NCBI RefSeq assembly: GCF_008107695.1 | Contig: NZ_VIRG01000070.1 | Span: 124,001 to 188,000, forward strand | DNA length: 64,000 nt | Direction of reading: 5' to 3' | Source: Stappia sp. BW2 | GTDB taxonomy: Bacteria; Pseudomonadota; Alphaproteobacteria; Rhizobiales; Stappiaceae | Shown here: positions 57,330 through 64,000 of the stretch, one piece after another | Position numbering within the stretch: the stretch's first letter is position 1 | Layout: each line of letters opens with the position of its first letter | Position numbers and translations under genes: made by a program | The notes under the pieces: generated by a model | What the model was told of the DNA's origin: nothing | Database searches by the model: none | Seen by the model: the letters and a program-made list of their open reading frames with translations, nothing else

Positions 57330-57347
57330 GGTTACCAAAAGGTGCCT
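57330..57347. promoter_or_regulatory. Candidate HxlR operator
   Basis: ggttacc-aaaa-ggtgcct is an imperfect inverted repeat in the divergent HxlR/metallo-hydrolase spacer. HxlR regulators often bind such short ttac/gtaa-like dyads next to their own gene, but the match is imperfect. Confidence 0.3.
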
Positions 57348-57416
57348 AATTGAACGCTTTTTCGCGTCCGCCTAGGAAAGGCTCAGCCTATCACCAGGAA
57401 GAGAGCCGCGGCAAAC

Positions 57417-58133
57417 ATGTCCGAGATCCAGATCCACGCCATTCCGATCCTGCCGTTCGGCATGGTCAATGCCTTTCTACTGACCTCTACCGATGGTGCG
57501 GTGCTTGTCGACACGGGGTTGCCGGACAGCGAACGCAAGATCGGAAAAGGTCTGTCAAAAGCCGGTTGCTCCCTCGCCGGCCTCAAGCTGATCGTGGTGA
57601 CCCATGGCCATATCGATCATGCAGGTAGCGCCGCGCGCATCAGGAAACTGTCCGGGGCGCCCATTGTGCTGCATGAAGGCGATCTGCCCTATTGCCAGGG
57701 CAGGGCGCCACTGCTGCGTCCCTCCGGCCCATTCGGCCGCCTGTTCAAGATGACGGGGGCCATCGAGCGGCCGTTTGCGAAGGTCGAGCCGGACATTCTC
57801 CTGTCGGCAGACCAGACCCTGGATCTGTCAGCCTATGGCCTTACGGGAGAAGTATTGCCGACGCCTGGCCACACGCCGGGATCGCTTTCGGTCCTGCTTG
57901 CAGACGGCACCGTCATCGCGGGTGATCTGGCGGCATCCGGCATTCTTCTTGGGGGAATCGCATTCAAGGGCTGGCCCAAGCCACCACCCTTTGAAGAAGA
58001 CACGATTGAGGTCGCCCGGTCGCTGAAACTTTTGCTGTCGAAGGGGGCGAAACGGTTCTATCTCGGCCATGGTGGACCGCTTGATGCCAGGGCGATCGAA
58101 AGATACGCCGGCAAACTGGCGCAAGCGGTCTGA
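57417..58133 (+). CDS. Metallo-beta-lactamase fold hydrolase (glyoxalase II/RNase Z-like fold)
   Basis: Protein of 238 residues with VTHGHIDHAG (His63, His65, Asp67, His68), PTPGHTPGS, VIAGDLA and LGHGGP, a complete binuclear zinc site. ATG 57417 is the only supported start. The enzyme is probably a hydrolase of thioesters or another ester. It is divergent from an HxlR regulator and hence likely induced by a toxic electrophile or metabolite. Terminus ends 95 bases before the aspartate aminotransferase gene on the same strand, which has its own ribosome-binding site. Confidence 0.85.
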   Translation: MSEIQIHAIPILPFGMVNAFLLTSTDGAVLVDTGLPDSERKIGKGLSKAGCSLAGLKLIVVTHGHIDHAGSAARIRKLSGAPIVLHEGDLPYCQGRAPLLRPSGPFGRLFKMTGAIERPFAKVEPDILLSADQTLDLSAYGLTGEVLPTPGHTPGSLSVLLADGTVIAGDLAASGILLGGIAFKGWPKPPPFEEDTIEVARSLKLLLSKGAKRFYLGHGGPLDARAIERYAGKLAQAV

Positions 58134-58204
58134 AAACGCCCGGTCTCGTCTTGATTTGGTCTTGTTTTCCGCAGCGCACGGATCTAGGGTCCGCGCGCTG
58201 TTAA

Positions 58205-59428
<1,224 letters not shown>

Positions 59429-59456
59429 GCTTTTCGATCTTCGCGAAGCGTTGAGA

Positions 59457-59485
59457 AAGGACGGCCTTGTTGGCCGTCCTTTTTT
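59457..59485 (+). terminator. Terminator after aspartate aminotransferase
   Basis: Perfect 10-bp stem aaggacggcc / ggccgtcctt, TTGTT loop, five T residues, 29 bases after the stop codon. Confidence 0.95.
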
Positions 59486-59574
59486 GTTGCGGTCCGGGTT
59501 TCTGCTTGCGTGGCCCAGGGCTTGGAGCATGCTAAGAGCGTCCTGGCCTTTTCCAATTGATGAGAGAATGAACG

Positions 59575-59863
59575 GTGGCAAACGCTCGACAGAAACAGCT
59601 TCTTGTTGATCTGCTCGAGAGCCTGCCGTCGATTGTTTTCATTCTCCTGCGGCGGCAGGCGAGTGATCTGGAGCCGGCTGGCCGGTACGGTCTGAGCCTT
59701 CTGGGCTGCGCAAAACAGCATTTTACCGCTGGTCGCCACATTGACCCTACTGATCGGCGGTCGACGGTTCCTGATCGCGGGGCTGTCGGAGAAGTATTCG
59801 AGAAGCATCATGCTTCCGCCTGCTCTGGGGAGCGCTTCGGAGACCTGCGAAATTTATACATGA
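59575..59863 (+). pseudogene. Possible frameshifted small membrane-protein gene
   Basis: From GTG 59575 the frame reads VANARQKQLLVDLLESLPSI then FILLRRQASDLEPA, like the start of a small alphaproteobacterial membrane protein, up to about base 59720. In the next frame the text continues with a hydrophobic segment (LVATLTLLIGGRRFL) from about 59723 to the stop at 59861. A one-base shift at the TTTT near 59721 would join them. Either the gene is broken or a sequencing error is present. Confidence 0.35.
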
Positions 59864-59970
59864 CACGTTGTTTTCCTGCCGCGATTTTGACGTCTTGGCA
59901 CGCCATATCACGGAGGTAATCCGCACGTTTGTTACAAGCGGATATTCGCAGCCGAACGGGAGTTCTCTCT

Positions 59971-60450
59971 ATGCGTATTCTGACACCGGTTCTTGCTGCC
60001 GTGGCCATTGCCACGGCGATGCCGGCCTTTGCCTCCGAAGACAGCCCAAAGGTTGAAATCGGCAAACTGACCTGCCTTGTGGAAGGCGAGCACAGCTTCA
60101 TTGTCGGTTCTTCGGCAACACTTGGATGCAGCTTCTCACCGGTCGATGGCGGCGGGGTGGAGAACTACAAGGGAACCGTACGTGACTACGGGCTCGACAT
60201 CGGCAAGACCAAGCAGGCCACGCTGGTCTGGGGCGTCCTGGCGCCGTCCGCAAACCGCAAGCCTGGCCTTCTGACGGGTACTTACGCCGGACTGACTGCC
60301 GGTGCGAGCGTTGGTGCGGGGATCAAGGCGAACGCGCTGCTGGGTGGTTTCGACCGGTCCATCGCGCTCAATCCCTTCAGTCTGGAAAGCCAGACCGGAA
60401 CCAATCTGACCCTGGGTGTCAGCAAGATGACGCTGGAACTGATCAACTAA
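59971..60450 (+). CDS. DUF992 family secreted protein
   Basis: Protein of 159 residues from ATG 59971 (CGGGAG about 9 bases upstream) with a signal peptide (AAVAIATAMPAFA-SE). KVEIGKLTCLVEGEHSFIVG, GTVRDYGLDIGKT and ALLGGFDRSIALNPFSLESQ are the family blocks of DUF992, a Rhizobiales periplasmic or secreted family without known function. It has two cysteines that could form one disulfide. It is separated from its neighbours by convergent/empty DNA, so monocistronic. Confidence 0.85.
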   Translation: MRILTPVLAAVAIATAMPAFASEDSPKVEIGKLTCLVEGEHSFIVGSSATLGCSFSPVDGGGVENYKGTVRDYGLDIGKTKQATLVWGVLAPSANRKPGLLTGTYAGLTAGASVGAGIKANALLGGFDRSIALNPFSLESQTGTNLTLGVSKMTLELIN

Positions 60451-60485
60451 GTCTCAGCGGCCATCCGTCGCTTCATCTCCCAGCT

Positions 60486-60779
60486 TCAGTCGCGGCAGCT
60501 TTCATTTGCACCGGCACAGGGTGTTTCCACCTTGTCCGGCTGCATATTCTGCCGGTTGATCTGCTCGGTGCGGTTCAGGCGAACCGCACCGTCGATCTGT
60601 TGACGGGTCGAGAAGCCGGACTGTTGCCGATTGAGGTTCTGGTTGAGCTGCTGCCCGGCCGAGGGCAGCCGCGGCGAGGACGCCATGGGGGGACTGCGTA
60701 GCTGGTTGGACTGCGCCTGCGCCGGAAATGCGGGTGCCGCGGCCATGATGGCTGCAAAGAGTAACAGGGTCTTGGTCAA
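60486..60779 (-). CDS. Small secreted hypothetical protein, Gln/Asn-rich
   Basis: Predicted 97 residues starting with TTG 60779, chosen because AAGGAG lies 5 bases upstream; an ATG start at 60812 lacks a site. A signal peptide (LLLFAAIMAAAPAFPAQA-QS) is followed by a Gln/Asn/Arg-rich chain (QQLNQNLNRQQSGF) and two cysteines at the end. Not recognised. Convergent with the DUF992 gene. Confidence 0.6.
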   Translation of the reverse strand: MTKTLLLFAAIMAAAPAFPAQAQSNQLRSPPMASSPRLPSAGQQLNQNLNRQQSGFSTRQQIDGAVRLNRTEQINRQNMQPDKVETPCAGANESCRD

Positions 60780-61250
60780 GCATGCTCCTTGGGCCCGGAG
60801 GCGGTTCATCACAGACTACATAGGTCGCCGCGCTTGAATTTCACTATTTGCCAAATCCGGCAGGGCAAAGGCATTCCCGGTCGTGTCTCTGAAAGACGGG
60901 CTTTTTCAAACGCCGGTTTGGAGATTTACCACTGCCAAGGGTGTGGCGTCATCTTCTGACAAACCAGGTCATGCGCCTGAACGCGGCGGGTCTCTGGTTT
61001 CCGAGCCCCCCGCGAAGCTTCTCACGGGCTAATTGCTGCGCTGCCGCGTAAGATTCCCTTGCGTTGCCGCTGGCATCGGCGCGACGATGGGGGACCGCCC
61101 CTGGTCGATCGGCCGCTGTTTGGGGCTTGGTGCGATGAGTACCGGGCTATAGGCCTTCGATCCCATCCGGGCGAGACGCGGAAGGCCGCGTTCCCCAGCC
61201 GGCCCTGCCGCGTTGTTACGAGGTATCCTCGAACTAACGGGAGGCTCAGC
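60780..61250. other. Intergenic region upstream of the EF-G-like gene
   Basis: About 470 bases without a supported gene, though a plus-strand open frame from 61059 runs into the EF-G-like gene. The leader includes ATG-free GC-rich DNA and the GGGAGG ribosome-binding site at about 61239. Confidence 0.5.
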
Positions 61251-63314
61251 ATGACAATGAGTTCAAACGGAAAAGGATCTGCCGCGGGCAGCGCTCCGCG
61301 CTGTATCGCCTTGGTGGGTCCGTTCGGCAGCGGCAAGACCAGTCTTCTGGAAGCCTTGCTGGCGCGAACGGACAAGGTGGCCCGGCAAGGAACCGTCGCG
61401 GGCGGCAATACGGTGGGCGATGCTTCGTCCGAGGCACGTGCCCACGGCATGAGTGTGGAACTGAATATCGCGGATGTGGAATTTCTGGGAGACCGCCTGG
61501 TGTTCGTCGACTGTCCGGGATCGGTCGAGTTCCTCAGCGAAATGGATGGAGCTCTGTCCGGTGTTGATCTGGCGGTCGTTGTGGCGGAGGACGACGAGCG
61601 CAAGGTTCCGGCCTTGCAGCTGATCCTCAAAGCTCTTGAAGCCCGCGCCATTCCGCGGGTTTTGTTTTTGAACAAGATCGACAAGAGCACACAGCGGGTG
61701 CGTGATGTCCTCAGCCTTCTGCAACCGGCCTCTGCCGTTCCGCTGGTGCTGCGGCAAATTCCGATCTGGGAAGACGGTCTGGCAACCGGTTTCATCGATC
61801 TGGCGCTGGAACGGGCGCATGTCTATCACGAGAAAGAGGAAAGCACTCGGATCGACATGTCCGATGCGGACCTTGCGCGCGAGCATGAAGCCCGTTTCAC
61901 CATGCTGGAGCATCTGGCCGACCATGATGACGACCTGATGGAGGCGTTGCTTGAGGATATCGCACCCAATCGCGATCAGGTGTTTGCTGATCTGGTGAAC
62001 GAAATGCAGGACGGCCTCATCTGCCCTGTCTTCTTCGGCTCTGCAGAACACGGCAACGGCGTCAGCCGATTGCTCAAGGCTCTGCGCCATGAAGTACCAG
62101 GTGTCGACCTGCTGTCGCGCAGGGTGCTCGGCGCAAAGTCGAAGGCGACGCTGCAAGTCATCAAGACGCTGCACACCCAGCACGGCGGCAAGCTGTCGAT
62201 TGCCCGTGTTCTGGAGGGCGTGGTCTCCGATGGTGACAGTCTCTTCGTCAATGGAGACAGTGAAGTGAGAGTGTCCGGCCTGTTCTCGGTCTTCGGCCAG
62301 CAGACAAACAAGATTGCGACCGCAGGCATGGGGGAGCTGGTCGCACTTGGGCGTCTCGATGATGTGCAGACTGGCGACCTTTTGAGTTTCGAAAGCGGAA
62401 AGATGCAAAGCCTGCAAGTGCCGGAGAGACGTCTCCCTGTCCTGGCAACGGCGATTGCCGCCAATCATCGTAAGGATGAAGTCCGGCTTTCGGCGGCGCT
62501 GGCAAAGCTGGTTGAAGAGGATCGCTCGCTGGTTGTCTCGCAGAACCAGACAACGGCGCAAACACTGCTATCGGGGCAGGGAGAGATGCACCTGCGTGTT
62601 GCCCAGGAAAGGCTGGCCGGAAAATACGGATTGGATGTTGCAGTCCATACACCGCATTTGCCGTATGAGGAAACGATCCGCACAGGCACCAAGGTTCGTG
62701 GCCGTCACAAGAAACAGTCGGGCGGGCATGGTCAGTTCGGCGACGTGGTGATTGAAATATCTCCGTTGCCGCGGGGCGAGGGCGTCCAGTTTTCCGATAC
62801 GATCACCGGAGGCGTTGTGCCGAAACAATATATCCCGTCGGTGCGCGATGGCGTGCTGGAAGCATTGAAGCAAGGACCGCTGGGGTTCCCGGTGGTGGAT
62901 GTGTCCGTCTGTTTGACAGACGGGTCCTATCACTCTGTCGACAGTTCCGATCAGGCCTTCAAGATGGCTGGTATTCTGGCAATCCGGGAAGGTTTGATAG
63001 AGTGCAAGCCTGTGCTGCTGGAGCCGATCCACAAGGTGGTGATTTCCTGCCCGAGCGATGCAACGGCACGGGTCAACGCGATTGTCTCGGCGCGGCGTGG
63101 ACAATTGCTCGGCTTCGACGCCCGCCCGGACTGGGTCGGCTGGGATGAGGTTCAGGCGTTGATGCCGGAGGCGGAAATCGGTGACCTGATCGTTGAATTG
63201 CGCTCTGCGACAGCCGGTGTCGCCAGCTATACGGCCGAATTCGACCATATGGCGGAATTGTCCGGTAAGGCGGCCGATCTGGCTCTGCAAAGGTCTGGCA
63301 AGCAGGCGGCGTGA
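61251..63314 (+). CDS. Elongation factor G-like GTPase
   Basis: Translational-type GTPase of 687 residues from ATG 61251 (GGGAGG 7 bases upstream). Domain G carries GPFGSGKTS (P-loop), FVDCPGS (G3) and LNKIDKS (G4). Domains II-V follow, including the domain IV/V blocks (GGHGQFGDVVIEISPL, GFPVVDVSVCLTDGSYHSVD). It is shorter than fusA EF-G (~700) and diverges in G1/G3, like the EF-G paralogs found with a normal fusA in many alphaproteobacteria. It is not next to rpsL/rpsG/tuf. It might act in ribosome recycling or stress translation rather than elongation; unproven. Confidence 0.85.
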   Translation: MTMSSNGKGSAAGSAPRCIALVGPFGSGKTSLLEALLARTDKVARQGTVAGGNTVGDASSEARAHGMSVELNIADVEFLGDRLVFVDCPGSVEFLSEMDGALSGVDLAVVVAEDDERKVPALQLILKALEARAIPRVLFLNKIDKSTQRVRDVLSLLQPASAVPLVLRQIPIWEDGLATGFIDLALERAHVYHEKEESTRIDMSDADLAREHEARFTMLEHLADHDDDLMEALLEDIAPNRDQVFADLVNEMQDGLICPVFFGSAEHGNGVSRLLKALRHEVPGVDLLSRRVLGAKSKATLQVIKTLHTQHGGKLSIARVLEGVVSDGDSLFVNGDSEVRVSGLFSVFGQQTNKIATAGMGELVALGRLDDVQTGDLLSFESGKMQSLQVPERRLPVLATAIAANHRKDEVRLSAALAKLVEEDRSLVVSQNQTTAQTLLSGQGEMHLRVAQERLAGKYGLDVAVHTPHLPYEETIRTGTKVRGRHKKQSGGHGQFGDVVIEISPLPRGEGVQFSDTITGGVVPKQYIPSVRDGVLEALKQGPLGFPVVDVSVCLTDGSYHSVDSSDQAFKMAGILAIREGLIECKPVLLEPIHKVVISCPSDATARVNAIVSARRGQLLGFDARPDWVGWDEVQALMPEAEIGDLIVELRSATAGVASYTAEFDHMAELSGKAADLALQRSGKQAA

Positions 63315-63337
63315 TCAGCCATCTGAACGCGATTTCA

Positions 63338-63359
63338 AGAGGGGCCGGCTGGCCCCTCT
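63338..63359 (+). terminator. Hairpin after the EF-G-like gene, terminator-like
   Basis: Perfect 9-bp stem agaggggcc / ggcccctct with a GGCT loop, 23 bases after the stop codon. The T tract is poor (GTTGCG). Confidence 0.55.
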
Positions 63360-63483
63360 GTTGCGTTCGAAGTGCCGCTCCGGTCAAAGATTCGATCACA
63401 TTGATGTTGCGTCCGGTCACCAGGGCGTTATTTGCCATTGAAGGCCGATTCCGGTTTCCTTCGGAACAAACGGGAGACTGACA

Positions 63484-64000
63484 ATGAACATATTGAAAAA
63501 ACGCAGCTGGGAGATTCCCGAGTGCGAGGCGACGCCAGAGGCGGTTTTCATGAACCGTCGACAGATCCTCGCCGGCCTTGTCGGGGCCGGGGCCCTGATG
63601 GGCACGGGACTTGGAATGCGACCCGCCTTTGCGGAAGAGGACCCAAGCGCCGGTCTCTATCCCGTCAAGCGAAATGCCGCCTTTACACTCGACCGGAACG
63701 TGACCCCGGAAGAGTTCACTTCCAAATACAACAATTTCTATGAGTTCGGCACGCACAAGCAGATCTGGCCGGCGGCGCAGGACCTCAAGATACGTCCCTG
63801 GACCGTCGTGCTGGATGGCATGATCGACAACCCGCAGGAGATCGATATAGACGATCTCCTGGCCAAGATGCCGCTGGAAGAGCGGCTCTATCGCCATCGC
63901 TGTGTCGAGGCGTGGTCGATGGCCGTGCCCTGGTCGGGATTTGCGCTTGCCGAACTGGTCAAGCTCGCCGGGCCGCAGACAGGTGCCAAATATCTGCGGT
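63484..64000 (+). CDS. msrP: Protein-methionine-sulfoxide reductase catalytic subunit MsrP, 3' end outside window
   Basis: First 172 codons of a periplasmic molybdoenzyme that reduces methionine sulfoxide in envelope proteins. The N-terminus WEIPECEATPEAVFMNRRQI, a twin-arginine signal (NRRQILAGLVGAGALMG), and RHRCVEAWSMAVPW with the molybdenum-ligand cysteine (Cys140) match MsrP/YedY. GGGAG lies 8 bases before ATG 63484. It works with the membrane quinone subunit MsrQ, which would be expected just downstream, outside the window. Confidence 0.92.
   Translation, partial: MNILKKRSWEIPECEATPEAVFMNRRQILAGLVGAGALMGTGLGMRPAFAEEDPSAGLYPVKRNAAFTLDRNVTPEEFTSKYNNFYEFGTHKQIWPAAQDLKIRPWTVVLDGMIDNPQEIDIDDLLAKMPLEERLYRHRCVEAWSMAVPWSGFALAELVKLAGPQTGAKYLR

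Overview
The window is a chromosomal stretch from a GC-rich alphaproteobacterium. Gene content points to the Rhizobiales/Hyphomicrobiales, and a marine-type Stappiaceae (Roseibium/Labrenzia-like) is my best guess: an Omp25/31-type porin, DUF1402, DUF992 and DUF1176 proteins, a ClpS2-type adaptor, two sulfatases including a choline-sulfatase, and dispersed palindromic intergenic repeats of the kind common in that order. This is inference from family content; no rRNA or other taxonomic marker is present. I see no tRNA, rRNA, prophage, IS transposase or CRISPR array.

Layout. 1-5.8 kb: the 3' part of a porin-like outer-membrane gene, its terminator, then an RND efflux adaptor and pump. 5.8-9.7 kb: a large periplasmic arylsulfatase divergent from a beta-barrel protein across an AT-rich gap. 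10-13.9 kb: a long-form GAPDH, and a winged-helix/TPR regulator divergent from a small tautomerase. 14-17.4 kb: a minus-strand run (GNAT, rlmJ, a secreted protein, RNase T2, glutathione S-transferase). 17.6-24.3 kb: a glycine-rich cold-shock protein, a DUF1176 protein, a glyoxalase II-like hydrolase, DUF1402, and a chalcone-isomerase-like/MFS/small-protein operon. 24.7-29.6 kb: clpS2, a nucleotide-sugar epimerase/aminotransferase pair with a convergent sugar transferase, and a long coiled-coil protein. 29.8-38 kb: envelope genes (second DUF1176 protein, a low-complexity OmpA-family protein, a secreted caspase-like protein, small membrane proteins) followed by a repeat-rich zone with a GIY-YIG gene. 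38-41 kb: a long uvrB. 41.4-43.3 kb: a six-cysteine mini-protein convergent with a two-repeat mannan-binding-type lectin, then a ~0.93 kb tandem array with a ~166-bp period. 43.3-47.6 kb: betC divergent from a solute-binding protein across a perfect 20-bp dyad, then a MerR/carboxymuconolactone-decarboxylase pair with a classical 19-bp-spacer operator. 47.7-55.3 kb: a chemoreceptor, a small solute-binding protein, a SelW-like protein, a phosphotransferase, an acyltransferase-type membrane protein and several tiny membrane proteins. 55.8-64 kb: a PAS protein, an HxlR/metallo-hydrolase pair, aspartate aminotransferase, a probably broken membrane gene, DUF992, an EF-G-like GTPase and the start of msrP.

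The most coherent functional themes are envelope/secreted proteins and sulfate-ester use. betC and the solute-binding protein are probably co-controlled through the shared dyad. The structures least explained by known genes are the ~166-bp tandem array, the ~178-bp elements with long inverted arms at 37.5-38.0 kb, and the secreted cysteine-rich pair next to the array. Several short genes (35979, 53652, 55065, 55333) were read directly from the sequence.
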